Shown piece after piece: positions 1 to 14,059 of a DNA stretch of 64,000 nucleotides. The position numbers and the translations under genes were made by a program. The stretch is from assembly GCA_902729315.2 (NCBI GenBank), contig LR746264.1, positions 4,737,878-4,801,877 on the forward strand, given 5' to 3'. Source of the DNA: Spirodela intermedia (Eukaryota > Streptophyta > Magnoliopsida > Alismatales > Araceae). Position 1 is the first letter of the stretch. Each line of letters begins with the position of its first letter. The notes beneath the pieces were generated by a model. It was not told where the DNA came from. It saw nothing but the letters and a program-made list of their open reading frames with translations, and made no database searches.

Positions 1-388
1 GTGGGTTTCTTTTTATGATTCATGTTCAGAATATTCTGATGAAGAAATACTTGTGTGGAGTTCAATAATTCCCTGCATTTTATACTAATAGGCGTGTAGA
101 ATCTAATTTTTTTCCGAATGACGCTTGTGATGGGTAATTTATATTTCTATTTTACTATCAAAACTGATTGTATTTTTGGGTAAAAAAGCTTTAAATATAT
201 TCGATATTTCATTTGGACGTTTTTTGGGGTAGTATTTTGTTGAGGAAGAGCAAAAAGGATTTTATCTTTTCCTTCTTGTGTAACTAGTAGTAACCCATAT
301 GTATGTTGAATAAGGCCTTATAAATTATTTATATGAAAGCTAGCGTCAAATATTTAACCATATTTAATGAGTTTGAACATGTGAACAG

Positions 389-3300
389 GCCATTGCACTT
401 GTGTGTAGAGACGTGGAATGTCACTGTTGTGAGAAGGTGGGTGGAGATAGCATTGCAAGAGGACATTGATAACGCCATTGAAATTCCGAGCCCAATTGGG
501 ACTGCCCTTTGTATGGCAGCTGCCCTAAAGAAAGAACGTGAAATTGGTAATTTGATTGAATTGTTTTCGAATGAGTTTTTGATTTTTATTCCTTCAATCA
601 AGTTTTCCTATCATCATCATTGTTGTCCCAATTATCAAACTTAGCCCCTCAATTTGAGATCTTCTAATCGAACCATTATAGTATTTAGGGGTTGATAAGT
701 ATGGAGATGCTTTGTCTTGGGAGATTCTCAACTGATCTGCAATCTGTGTTGAAGACTGATATAAACTGAAAGTTATAAAAATATCTTGAGTTAGAAGATT
801 ATCCCATCCAATATCTTAATAAATTAGACTAGTCCAAGCCTAATAAGGACTTATATATAATGCTATCTGTTATATGAGACAGATCCTGAGGACATGTGGT
901 TTAATTTTATTTTTCTATTGGTACAATTCGCCTGGCATTTGCTATCATAGATGATAATTTTTTTATCGCTCATTTTGGGATTATCAGGAAAATATAATAT
1001 CTTCAAGTTCCAAGGTTATGCCATTTTTTGTTTTATCAAAATACGCTTTTTTTTTCTCTTTTGTTCAGTTCTATGCTATGGGACCTTTTTTCTGGCTCAT
1101 TAGGGTTTCTCCATGCTTGTAGCTGATCTGTGTTAGTAGGTATTGGAATGAAGTTTTTCTTTTCAGATGATTTGTGGCAATAGACATGTCCTAAATATGC
1201 GGATGTCTTCACGGTTCTCTAAGGTTTACCCGGCTGTCTTCACAAATGTGAGTCAGCCTATGGAGAAGATGCGAATTAATGACAATAAGCTTTCACTCTC
1301 CTATGATTTAGTGAAATTTAAGGTTTTCAGAAGAACCGGCTGTTATCCTTATCCTAGTGGACACAGGTAATGAAGCTCATGATATTGGAGGATGGAACTA
1401 TTAATTAAGAAGAAGGTGATTTTACAAGATGCTGGAAACGTGAATGAAGCTATTTGGTGGGGCTTCAAGGCTGAATAATTACATTTTGATAAGTTCGTTC
1501 TGAATGCCCAAATGGTTGGAAGGTCTTTAAAGGAGAGTCTTCACATTTTGGTGGTGACCAACTCAATGGAAAACACAGAGACAATGGAGAAGGATTCGCT
1601 CCATCTGTTGGGAAAGCTTTAAATAGGAGTGTGCTGCCTGAAGAACTACAGGGCATACATAAAAAACAACAGAATCAACTACATAAACCCACGAACTAAT
1701 TGGTGGTAATTACTATTGTTGCGGAAATTTTGGTTTAGCGTGCCTACCAGCTCGTGGCATAGGAGTAAATGTCTTTCGCTAACAGGGTGGAAGTCCACAT
1801 AAATGTTTATATGATAAATAAACGATATTGGTGAGTAGGGTGAAGATATGATTTTTACATGCCTTAATAATTTCAGAATTTTTGGCCTTTGACCCCTACA
1901 TGCATCCAAACAAGTTTAGGACTCTGGTGTCACCATAAGATAATAAAGACTAAGAGTGCGAGGAAAGAGTGATTAAATTATCATGGATAGGTTAGTGCTG
2001 AACAACCTTGGATTTTGTGTCTTGTCTTACTGGATATACAAGCGGACAGGGATAACAGATTAGCGTTCATTTTGATGAATTGGTAAGATATCTTTCTCTA
2101 TTAGCTATGTTCTTTGATGAATTGATTATTGGTGTAGTAGGTATGGATATCAAGCTCATAATTTTGGGACGACCTTGATAACAATGAGAATTATCTATCA
2201 TGCATTGTTTACAGGACGGAAGAAAAATGGCACTGTACCATTTAGATTAAAATAAGATCTCAATGCTGTTCAGACAAGGGATCTTAGGAATCAAAGGAAA
2301 GTAGGAAGATAAATATCTTTGCATGAAAGGAGTTCAATCTGCTTTTGCACCTAATAACTTAGATTTGAAAAATTTCATGTTTTTTTAATGAATAGCTGAA
2401 TAACTTACTAATTATGCGCTTGAACTCCATGCCATGGTGTAAGTGTTGAAGCATTGGAAATAGTAATTGGTTCTTTTGGTAAAAGAGAGTTCGTTTTGTA
2501 CATTGTACATCAAGCACATTGATACACGGATAGTTTTCAATGTACTGACTTTTTGGAGGAAGTCATATTTCATCTAAAGGATACTCATGGGGTTGAAAAC
2601 AAAATTGCTTATGCACAAAGCCAAGGGTAGAAATAATTGAAAACTATGAGCACAGATGTGATTTATGAACGGACTCTGCAAGATACACTATCTATTTAAT
2701 ACCTCAATCCATTGTATTTATCTATATTGTAGGTGCAGAATATTTTGATGAACATATTATCTCTGCATGATCAACATCTGGGGTAGGAAATGGTAAAGAT
2801 CAACACTTAGGATAGTCAAAGAGTAAGATTTTACTAGTGTTGTCTTTTTTTCGTACTGAAACGGATTATAACTGATAAGCTATCTGGAATGAGCATATTT
2901 GGTCCATTTTCTAGTTTTGACAGGAACGTTGTGAAGTTCCGAGTTAGGGTATCTATTGCTCATATCCATAGCTCTAGATTTATTCCTTGTGGAGTACTAT
3001 GCTCTTTGGGCTTTTTCCCTTACCCCTTGCCAAACTTCCTACTTGATGGATATCATTACATTAGATCTGCCGAAATTGGGCCCAAAACTTTCTGATTTGT
3101 TTGAAAGTAGAGCTTCTAGGCTTTAACTATCCCCACAATCCCAGCAAGTACTGATTTCTTGAGTTCTCAGGGTGTCTAGCTTTCCTCTGGATCTTGGGTC
3201 AACTGAATAATTGATATCGATATCACATCTGGCAGTGGAAATAAAGCGAAATTTGGTGTCCAAAGTCATGTCCGCCCACTTACAAGTAGATAAAAATACT

Positions 3301-6300
3301 TTTTCGGGCTTGTAGCTTAGACCGATAGAATGGAGGAGATAACCATCTTTGGTGTTCTTGGAACTTGGAAAATGTATATATGAAAACGTGAATGAGAAGG
3401 TTCGATAAGATTTATTGTTTTTTTTTGTTGTAACTTAACAATAATCCAGAATGCTGCTTTGGAGTTGTTTATTGGTTACTAAGAAATTAGTCACTGAACT
3501 GATTAGGACTTTTTATCTGCTAATTAGATCAAAGAACATCATCGAGGACACTTTTTATCTGCTAGTGTTTTATCTTGCATAAGTGATCTAGAAATGCTTG
3601 GTCGTGTTATTAACTTTATTATCTTGAAAGTGATAGATTCATGCCTTTTTATATTAATTGGTAGTGGTGAAGCAAGCATGTAAGTTGGCAGGTTGTTTCT
3701 TCCAGAGCCATAATATTTCAAATTGTTTTTAAGAAAATATGGGATGAATAATACCAAATATGCTTTTGATAGGTAATGTGAAAATTGAAGAATTTTTTAC
3801 AAACGATTGCAAGCTCCAAAAATTTGGTCATTGTTTGAGTTTTTGAAGGAACTTTGCTCACTTTCTGGTTGAAACGCTACAAAACTTTTACCTACGAACC
3901 AGAACCAACCATTGGTGTTTATGTATCAGGCAATCTCAAAACTGTGGAATATTGGTCTATCAAGGAGTAGTCTCATTCTGTAGTTTGTCATAAATAAATT
4001 ATAATAATGATAAATACTTGTTTTTTATCTTTTCTTAGGCACTTTTATATTTTTATTTCAACCTGACGGGTCATTCCAATAATATCACGTATGCCAATCT
4101 TTTAGATATACACTTGCATGAGAAATTTTAGAAATGAAAGTGTTGAACATAGCCTTCTCCCCTTGGGGATGACCTGGAAAATGCATGTCTTGCCTTCATC
4201 CGATGTTGCGCCAAAGTACTGACATCTCTCTTTGAACATAGTAAAGTACAATATAAAGGATAGTGGTTTCACCAACTCTTATTTTCGTTTGAATTCATTG
4301 GACAGAGGGGCGAGAGTTGGTGAGGGTATTGCTTAATGCTGGAGCAGATCCAACTGCCCAGGATGATGTGCATTATCGAACGCCTTTACATACAGCAGCC
4401 ATGGTTAATGATGCAGAGCTTGTTAAGGTAATTCTTGGTTTTTTTGTTGTGGGTTTTCCATTCTTCTTTGTAATTCATGAACTCCGGTCCTTTGGGGGAT
4501 CTTTTTATATTTTTTTAGTCCTTTACCAGATAATGTTGGATGCTGGAGTTGATGTCAATATAGTGAATGTGCAAAATACAATACCTCTTCATGTTGCTCT
4601 GAACAGAGGTTCGAACTCATGTGTTGGATTGCTTTTGTCTGCTGGTGCAAACTGCAATTTTCAGGTATTTGGTTTCTTTTCATAATACTATGAACTACGT
4701 TTGTTATCATGATGAAGTGGGATTTGAGGAATGCTATTTTAAAGTTGCTTAAATAATTCACTATCCTTGCCAAAGCCTTTTGATTGAACTGTGTCAAAGA
4801 GGAACTATGCTTGATTCTACCATAGTAACGTGTATGGTCTAGATATGAGGAGGATCTCCTCTCCCAATATATTTTTTTTGCTTTCTTCTGACTGCGGAAA
4901 TAATATTATTTTCAATTTTATTTGCAAAATAGTATGACACATAAAATCTGAGGTTTTGCATCTGACATTCTAGCATCTCTGTTAGCTCCTGTCCCATCTT
5001 TTGGTTCCTAATTATAATTCGGTGTTTATTTTGTTCAGGATGATGATGGTGATACTGCTTTCCATATAGCCGCTGATGCAGCTAAGATGATCAGGGAGAA
5101 CCTCGAATGGATTGTTGTTATGCTTCAGTATCCAGATGCTGCTGTTGAGTTAAGAAATCACAGGCAAGTTACTATCCATAGAATTAAGCTTGCCTATGAA
5201 AAAACTTGTATGTGCTTCTCTCTTGCCATTATGATGGTGGCCAATTCATATTTTGTTGCTAGTTTTAGAGTCCCGTTGTCCATCCATAGAAAAATGAGAC
5301 TTGCTGAACCTCTTGATTGTTGACAGAGGTATGACATTATGTGATTTTTTGGAGGCTCTCCCTCGTGAATGGATTTCTGAAGATCTGATGGAAGCTCTTA
5401 TCGATAAAGGAGTTCTTCTGTCCTCAACCATGTAAGCAGAATGTTTACCTTGCCGAGTGACCATCATGCATGTTTTGGATTTCATTCAGTTCAGAGAAGT
5501 GGTTTTGCTTCCGTTTGATATCAATACATTTCGTTCTCTCCTCTGACGTGGGACTTTTTACTTGTTTCATTTGTGATTTTTAGATACAATGTCGGGGACT
5601 GGGTGAAATTCAAGAGAAGCGTGGTGACTCCTACAAATGGTTGGCAAGGGGCAGATCATAAAAGTGTAGGTTTTGTTCAGTCAACGGTGGACAATGACCA
5701 TCTAATTGTGTCATTTTGCTCTGGTGAAGCCAATGTTCTGATAAATGAGATTACGAAAGTCATACCTTTAAACCGGGGACAACATGTCCGCCTAAGGAGA
5801 GACGTCAGAAACCCAAGGTATGCTTCTTTTGTCATTCAAGGCCTACTATACATGTATTCACATACTTGCATGCACATATCGGTGATGGCCTTAAGCACAT
5901 ATTGATGGGCATACTGCTATGCATGTAGGTTTATATAAATGCTAGTTGGAGTCATATTTAACTTCTCCCTTAAACTCACTGTGTGTCCTTACTGGTAATA
6001 TAATTCTCAAACGTTTCCTTGTAATTTGGAGATGATCACTGGGTTCACGATCATTCTTTCATATCTGTGATATAGCTTCCTTGGATTAATTAAGACTCTA
6101 TGATTCCGAGAAATCTTACATCCTTGTTGCCTACTGGGCTATATCGGGAATGTTTGTAGAAGCATAAAAATGTTTATACAAGGGAAAAAACTGAGCATGA
6201 TAGTGTAGATATCCACAATTAAAGTTGAATAACGAAGATCAGTCCCACAGAGGTGCGATACGGATTCAATTTAGTAGGAATTTTAGCGTAGGGCTTTACA

Positions 6301-9000
6301 ATGAAACCAGTGTGGAACCTTCAGGAGCCTTGAATTGTCTGACCTAGCTTCGTAATTACCAAGGATTGTAGCCTTAGAAAATTAATCCAACACCTATCTA
6401 GTCAATGGACCCTAAACCCAATGAGTCGTCCGAGGTCTCAGGCAATGACATAGCTTTATGATTATTATTTTCTTCATTTGTAAATTATCTCGAATGATCT
6501 AGATATGGTTACCAAGACATCTTTCCTTTCTGATGTTATACTCTTGTTGATTTATGCTGATAACAATTCTATTAAATCTTTTGAACAGGTTTGGATGGCG
6601 TGGCCGGTCACATGATAGCATTGGAACTGTTCTCTGTGTTGATGATGACGGAATTCTGCGAGTAGGTTTTCCTGGGGCATCAAGGGGATGGAGTGCAGAT
6701 CCTGCTGAAATGGAAAGGGTCGAAGAATTTAAGGTGGGTGATTGGGTACGGATTCGCCCCTCCTTGACAACTGCTGTACATGGACTGGGATCTGTAACAC
6801 CTGGGAGCATTGGGATAGTCTACTGTATCAGGCCAGACAGTAGCCTTTTACTGAGTCTCAGCTACCTGCCAAGCCAGTGGCATTGTGAACCAGAGGAAGT
6901 CGAACCAGTTGAACCATTTAGGGTAAAGACGTGATTTCCTTTAAATTTAGTCTGGGTCATATGTGTAACACCTGGGTTTGATTTATGATTCTTTTTATCT
7001 TACAGATCGGTGACCAGGTATGTGTAAAGAGATCTGTTGGAGAACCAAGATGTGCATGGGGTGGTGAGACGCATCACAGTGTTGGAAGGATAATTGATGT
7101 TGAAAGTGATGGGCTTCTCACTATTGAAATTCCAAATCGATCTGCCCCCTGGCATGCTGATCCTTCTGACATGGAGAAAGTGGAAAATTTCAAGGTGATA
7201 CATCTCATTTCCTTCTTTGATCACATTATTGTCGCTCATTGGGATTTCATTTTTGTGGTGATTTCACTCTTTTTTTTTTTTAAACTGTTCTTGCAGGTGG
7301 GAGACTGGGTAAAGGTTAAAGCCTCTGTATCTGCTCCAAAATATGGATGGGAGGATGTTACGAGGAACAGTATAGGAATAATCCATTATCTAGAGGATGA
7401 TGGAGATATGGGTGTTGCTTTCTGCTTCAAAAGCAAGCTCTTCTGTTGCTCTGTTGCTGACATGGAGAGAGTGCAGCCTTTTGCAGTGGGGCAAGAGATT
7501 CATGTGAACCCGGCTATTGTTCAGCCGCGACTTGGATGGTCGAATGAAACTCCGGCTACTGTTGGGAAGATCTCGAGGGTAGACATGGATGGCACCTTAA
7601 ATGTAAGTGGAACTTACATTAACTCTCTCTGATGGGATGGATCAGACTTCATGATGGTGGTGATGATGATGATGCAATCTCCTCAACTTTTTTATTTTAA
7701 TTTTATTTTTGGTGTATCCATGCTAATGTTGTTGTCCTTATCTCTATAGGTGAGGGTGGCTGGGAGAGAGTCCTTGTGGAAGGTCTCTCCTGGAGATGCA
7801 GAATGCCTTCCAGGGTTTGAAGTCGGTGACTGGGTTCGTCTGAAACAAAGCTCCAGTGCTCGACCTAGTTATGACTGGAACGGCGTTGGGAAAGAAAGCA
7901 TAGCTGTCGTGCATAGCATACAGGAATCTGGCTATTTAGAGCTGGCCGGTTGCTTTAGGAAAGGGCGGTGGATAACTCACTTCATGGACGTTGAGAAGAT
8001 CCCCTGCTTGAGAGCAGGTCAATATGTGCGTTTCCGCCATGAACTAGCAGAGCCACGGTGGGGCTGGAGAGGTGTGGACCCCAGCTCCCGGGGAGTTGTA
8101 GCCGCTGTCCATGCTGATGGAGAAGTGATGGTGGCTTTTCCTGGTGTGGTCGGTGTGTGGAGAGGAGACCCTGCTGACCTTGAAAGAGAGCAGCTTTTTG
8201 AGGTAGGGGAGTGGGTGATGCTGCGGGACACTGGCTGGAAGACCCTGAAACCTAGAAGTGTCGGCATTGTTCAGGCACTCGGATATGAAGGAGACTCTTG
8301 GGACGGAACAGTACGTGTGGCCTTTTGTGGGGAGCAGGAATGGTGGGTCGGGAACCCATGTCAGCTGGAGAGAGCGGAGAGGCTGGTGACAGGGGACAGA
8401 GTGCGGATGAAGAGTAGTGTGAAGCAGCCGAGGTTTGGGTGGTCTGGCCACAACCATGGCACTGTGGGTACGATATCATCTGTTGATGGGGATGGAAAGT
8501 TGAGAGTATACATGCCTGGGGGGGGGAAGGCATGGTTGATGGACCCGGCGGAGGTGGACAAGGTGGAGGAGGTGCAGATTTGTGTTGGGGACTGGGTGAG
8601 GGTGAAAAGCTCCATCACAATGCCGGCATACCAGTGGGGTGAGGTCTCCCATGCCAGCATAGGTGTGGTCCACAAGATGGAGGAGGGGAAGCTCTGGGTC
8701 GCCTTCTGCTTCCTTGACAAGCTATGGGTGGCAAGAATGTCAGAGATGGAGCGAGTGAGGGAGTTCAAGGTGGGAGACAAGGTGAAGGTCAGACCAGGGC
8801 TGGTGACTCCAAGGTGGGACTGGGGGGAGGAGACCCATGCCAGCCAGGGCGAGGTGATGGGCGTCGATGCCAATGGAAAGCTGCGGATAAGATTCAAGTG
8901 GAGGGATGGGGGGCTGTGGATTGGAGATCCTGCTGACATCGTTTTGGATGAGACGTCCAATGATAGCACCGAGTGTGAACACAGCACAATACACCAATAA
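389..9000 (+). CDS. KEG: KEG-type E3 ubiquitin ligase, 3' part (ankyrin end plus 12 HERC2-like repeats)
   Basis: 5'-truncated gene. Coding exons: 389-546, 4306-4427, 4530-4664, 5039-5163, 5327-5431, 5584-5817, 6589-6922, 7006-7194, 7297-7602, 7750-9000 (TAA). Phases agree across all nine junctions and give 985 residues. Residues 1 to about 210 are ankyrin repeats (motifs such as GADPTAQD and NTIPLHVAL). From about 217 to the end there are twelve HERC2-like repeats, each opening with a GDWV/GQxV-type strand and holding a GW..xxxxSxG core. This order matches Arabidopsis KEG (about 1,625 residues: RING, kinase, ankyrin, HERC2 repeats), so roughly 60% is here. In the family, KEG sits at the trans-Golgi/early endosome and ubiquitinates ABI5 and related factors to restrain ABA signalling. 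The intron after the first visible exon is 3.8 kb. The intron at 5164 has a GC donor. RING and kinase exons must lie upstream; 1-388 is intron. Confidence 0.93.
547..4305 (+). other. long KEG intron between two ankyrin-coding exons
   Basis: This 3.76-kb intron lies between a donor at 547 (exon end ..GAAATTG) and an acceptor after TTGGACAG at 4301-4305. Joining the exons restores the conserved E-G-R-E-L-V sequence of the ankyrin array. Short open frames inside it (for example 1167-1370 and 2889-3095) show no recognisable domain, and I see no clear transposon boundaries. Confidence 0.8.
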
Positions 9001-9700
9001 CTTCTAGGATGCTTTTCCCCTGCCCTCCCACACTCTAATTGTATCATTTAATGCCTGCTCCGTTCCCCACTATTACCCAACCTTTGAGCTTCTTGGCAAA
9101 AGCCCCAGCTTTGCAACCTTCAGCTGCGAAGATCCTATCCCTACCCCTCTCTTCCCCACAACCCCAGCCCTTTCTCCTTGTAGGGTACACTCACATCACA
9201 CTTTATATGGGGAAGTCAGAGCTAGAGCTGGGAGCACGAAGGAGCCTATTTGTGTTTATCCTTGTATGCCTGTTGGCAGTTGGATCTGTAGCAGCCGAAA
9301 GGCTAATTTTTTTTTATGTACAGATGACTAGGCAGACCTTGTATTTCTGAGAAGGTGATCCATAAGTATTCGTTATCTTATATGCCAGGTGTACTGAGGA
9401 TTTCCACCTCTATGACTGTCGAATGCCTTCTTGATCATTCGGTTCCTCCTGGTAGTGTGCTAACTATTCACGCTCATCTTCATGTTCGTGTTCATAGCAG
9501 GGTTTTGAAGGCCTGATAGATGGTTTTCTACTGCATTTGAAGATGTGGATCACATGGTAAGGAGTTGAGCAATTAGTACTCCTTTTGTTATTTGGATATA
9601 ACGAGTCTTTGATAGATTATTCTCATCATATGAGATAGTGATATTTTTTTGCACTGTAATAATTTTTGCATGAAATATTCTTGTCTAAATCATGCCATTT
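9001..9700 (+). other. KEG 3' untranslated and downstream region
   Basis: This non-coding stretch follows the TAA of KEG and is less AT-rich near the stop. The exact poly(A) site cannot be fixed by eye. A short frame at 9039-9350 has no recognisable domain and is most likely UTR. Confidence 0.5.
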
Positions 9701-11639
9701 AATTCATCCTTCAGATAAAATCATTAAATTTCAAATGCATGATGCTTTAAGGTGATCACATATGTATACATATGTATGGCGTATTTGCATTGACGACTAA
9801 AAGGTTTATCTATATGATTTTCGACTCAAGTTTACGTTCAAGAAATAATCTGGTTAGATGTATGATTCTAATTCACATAATTCTCTAGAATGTGAAAGTT
9901 GTGTTGAACATAGGCAACATGGTTTAATTCGTGTATTTTGATGTTGAATTTAGAATGATGCTTTGAAAGTGACGCACATATCAGTATTTGTAAAATGTTA
10001 TGAATAAAAACTCTTAAATAGAGATTGTGTTAGGTGATCTGTATAATCTTTTCAGATAGAGAGATGAGGGAAACGTAGGGTGGCAAAAATTAGAGGGAGG
10101 CTACAATTCTTCAAATCTTCTGAGGACTTGGCTTTGTGCACTCTAGCCAGGATCAAGCCTAGTCAACTATGGCATAGGTTTTCACAAATCACCTATCCAA
10201 ATTATCTTAGTGCCATTTATGTTCTTCATTCTGATTTTAAGTGGATAATATTTCACCTCAAGGTGTATATTTCTTGTGTTTCTCATGGTTTTGAAGCTTT
10301 CTTTGCTCACTTGTAACAGGTCTCTCTTACCTTCAACTACTATTTAACAACATTGTGCTTCCCAATTATAAATAAAGTAGTATAACTTTATTGGAAAGCC
10401 TTTCTAATGGGGATGATCTCTATTATGTAGTCCCATGGTAGTCCTCCAATTTCATCTGGATCCCAAATCAATTTCAAGACATTGAAATATTGAAGAGTAG
10501 TTTATATAGGTAGTATTATCTTTTTCCTAACAATGCTGCCTAACTAGGGATGTGATTTGAAGTTCTTCAAAGCATCCTTTCCATAACCAATTGGGCAAAT
10601 AGAATATTCTATTGAGATAGAAGATATTTATATTTTAGCTTTTCTGTTATGTATGTACCTAATATCATCATTAAGTGAATTATTTGTTGATGATGCTAAT
10701 GTACGACTGCCATCCAGTTTCTTGGATTCATTTTATCAAATGTCAGAAGTATAATATCAAACGTTTCCATAATGGTTCACATACATGCCTTTACATCATC
10801 CAGCCCTTGTAATTCTAACAGCCTTAGGAAGGTATGAGGCGGTGCATGTCAAGCCAATGATTGGTGTAACTTATTGAGATAAATGATTTTGATGCTAACC
10901 ATTAATCACATAAAAGATAAAATGACGAATTGTTAATATGTTTAAATAAACTAAATGAAGAATCAAGCTTTAAATATTTAGACCTATTTTTTCATGTTGT
11001 AAAGATCTATTTTCATTCTTTCTATGTACAAAATAGATGTCAAGAAATAAATATGCATCAAACTAAATCAAATTATAACGATAAATTAAATTAGAAGAAA
11101 AACAAGAGGACAAAGACAATGTATAGATCAACTAGCAGAATGTGCGACACACTTGAGGAAGTAAAAGTATGCTGACTTGTGATCTAGAGAGAGTGTATTG
11201 ACTAATGAGTTAACCTAGTCAAAACAGACTAAATCTTAGTAGTGAGGAACAAGAATTTTTTTCTTTCAAAATTTTGACAACAAAGGACAGACGATCTTTG
11301 ACAAAGTGTATCTTGAAAAAATAGAATATCAAAATATTTTAACTACAACTAACCTAGTCAAAAGCTAGTCAAACTAATTACATTGTATTAGTCTGATCAT
11401 GTAGTCAAACTCATGTGTCAAGCCATATAATTTTAATATATCATATCTTAGACATTTGATCTTCAATGGTCAAGATCATAAACTTTATAAATAACCTTTA
11501 GAATGAGCTTTCAATAGCATTACAATGATCAACCAAATCTTTTTAAACAGCTTGAACTTTGCTTGAAAAGATTTGTTGCAAGTTATTGTATGTCCAAGCT
11601 TTCTCTAATACCAAATGATCCACAAAGATAAGTAGGTTA

Positions 11640-12320
11640 CTAATTCAAGATCAAACAATCATTGTAACTTTAAAGGACTTCCGTTTGTTGGATTTTTGGT
11701 TGCACTTAGATCAAGTAGTAGAGATTTAATTGATTAGATCCTAGTTTGACTTTTGGTGAGCTATTGTAATCTTATAAATTCTATATTTTTTGATCCTAAG
11801 TTCTTAATGTCACATATTTAAATCTAGAAGATCTAACTTTTTCTCACAGTGGTTTACCCTCTTACCCCATATTAAATTTCTAAGAATATCTCATTTTTGA
11901 TTTCCACTTAATTAATCATTTGGCAAAATAATTATTTTTGACTAGGTTCTACTTACACATAATTTCACCCTAAAATTATTTTCTAAATTCACAACTTTAG
12001 GAGGCCTACTCGTGATTATAAGCATCACCTCCCTTGAGTAATTAAATCTGTATTTAATGATAGGTCTTTTCCTTAAAAATAAAAAAGAGTAGAATTGTGT
12101 GATTGTTTTAGTCATTTATGTTGACTTGAGGTGAATATTTTTTAGTAATCTTCAATTAAGAGGATGTTGAATTTGGCTTCATTTTCCTCCCTTCTCATTG
12201 GGAAGCTACATGATTGTTAAAAACTTTCACTTCAATAAAATGGAGGATGATGTTGGTTTAATTGAATCTTACTCCCTAACTTGTAATCTTCTTGTTGTTT
12301 GACAAAGCTATTTAAACCAC
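11640..12320 (+). repeat. dispersed repeat family A, copy 1
   Basis: By eye this aligns in direct orientation with about 14690-15080 (shared blocks around CCCTTGAGTRATTAAATC and a following TGACTTGAGG) and with about 58250-58650 (shared blocks around TTTGACTYTTGGT and CCCTWAAATTRT). The copies are diverged with many indels. I infer an old LTR or related transposon family because a Ty3/gypsy reverse transcriptase relic lies just left of copy 2, but no TG..CA ends or target-site duplication could be fixed. Confidence 0.55.
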
Positions 12321-13289
12321 TCAAATTTGAGATTCTAGTGAGGTTAGAGGTGACTATTAATTAGCATTTCAAAGGACAATAAATTTATAGAGAATATTGA
12401 GTGCAAAACCTCTTATATTGCCAATTATATTTTAACATTAAGATTCTAAAATTATTTAAAAATTTGAACGGTTGGAAACTAATATGACATATTCTTTGTG
12501 TTGGAAAATTAAATGAGTATCAAATGAATAGCATTTGATGATGAGAAACCCATATGATTCCAATAATGGATCTAATTATGCTAAGAGCTACAAAACTAAA
12601 TATTCTTTTATATACAAAGATGAATTTAATTGAACAAAAAAACAAAAAAACTTTAATATAATAATTTTCAATACCCAAATAAGAACTCAAATAATGTATT
12701 TATTATTATAATATCGAATTCCAATGTGATATTTGTACTAATATAAGTTATTATTTTGAATATTACTAAACAAATATTAGTATTTAGAGAAAATTTGAAT
12801 ATAGAAAATTAATAATTAACACATTAGAATGAATAATAATTTTGGAAGCTAAATATGATTGAAGGCTTACTAAGTCTATTATATACTCTCATTAGACTAA
12901 ATAATTCTTTTTTAATGTTCTTGGTATTGAATTAAAATTCTTCATACTAGCATTCAATTTTTTCTTAATATTAAAAAATATTATTTAGAATAATTTTAAA
13001 TATTTAGTAGCACCAAAATTCTGATTTTCTTATTGTATATGTAACTTAATGTGTCCATTTAATAGTTAAATGTTATTTGAGGCAATTGGAATAATTATTG
13101 ACTAATAAAATAATATTTTATTTTAAAATGTTTTATGGGTTCTATTTTGATTATAATAGATCTTTACCAAACTTGTTTGAATGTAGAGGATTGAAACATA
13201 TTTGTTGATACTTAATGCTAATACACATTTGTGTCCCTTAGAGGACATCTGAACCCTTAAACATTATGTCATTTTAGTTTCCAACGATT

Positions 13290-13500
13290 GAAAATTATAA
13301 TTAATTTTAATATTTAAAGATCGAGAGGCACCATAAAAGGAGAGGTTTTTGTGTTTGATTGCCAATAAATTCAACACCTATTTAATAGCTAATTAGTTGC
13401 GAATGATTATCTCTAACCTTTCTATCATCTTCAATGGCTAATTAATTTTGAATGTTCATCTTTGATTCCTTTAGTATCTTGAGTTTTATTTTCACATTGT
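13290..13500 (-). repeat. inverted partner of the tail of repeat family A
   Basis: Its sequence resembles the reverse complement of about 12290-12490: both contain GAGGTTTT, then a TAGCTAATTA-like block, then CTCTAACCT, in the same order. The similarity is patchy. It could be an inverted insertion of a related element or the second end of an old inverted-repeat transposon. Confidence 0.4.
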
Positions 13501-14059
13501 ATCCCAAGAACTTGATGCTAATTTGAGCAGTCTTCTAAATTGGGTAAACAGGAGGAAAATGATCTATTGATAAAATAATTCAATGCTTATGTGTTCTTTG
13601 TTGACTAGATTGGAACAACAACCCCTTTTACAATCTCCTTGATTTTCATTATAAAAATCAGTGTAAGTCGGTGTAGTTAGGGGAAAAATATTATAAAAAT
13701 CTTTGAGTATTTTAGATTTAGATAAATAAAAGTCTTGACATTTTGGATCAGATAAAGGAGAATGAGGAAATTAGAAGTGTTGATAAAATGTAGAAATAGG
13801 GTCTTATCAATCCAATCACCTTTCTTGATCTAAGTGCAGCCTAAAATCTAATACTTTATAGTTCTTCCAAGAGAAACCAATAATAGTGTTATGTAAGTCT
13901 TATCTTCACACTTACTTTGACATGAGCTTTTATGTCATCTTGAAACAACTACTTGTCAAGTTGTTAGTGATGTGCTCATGTGTCCCTCATATGACTAACT
14001 AAAGTTGAACAACTATAGAATCAACACCAATACACATTTGAGGGAACTTCCACGTCTAT

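Noticed and set aside
8361-9047. Antisense open frame of 228 codons opposite the last KEG exon, with others at 8044-8457 and 8019-8267
   Set aside because: Shadows of the GC-rich HERC2-repeat exon; the sense frame is conserved and the antisense proteins resemble nothing.
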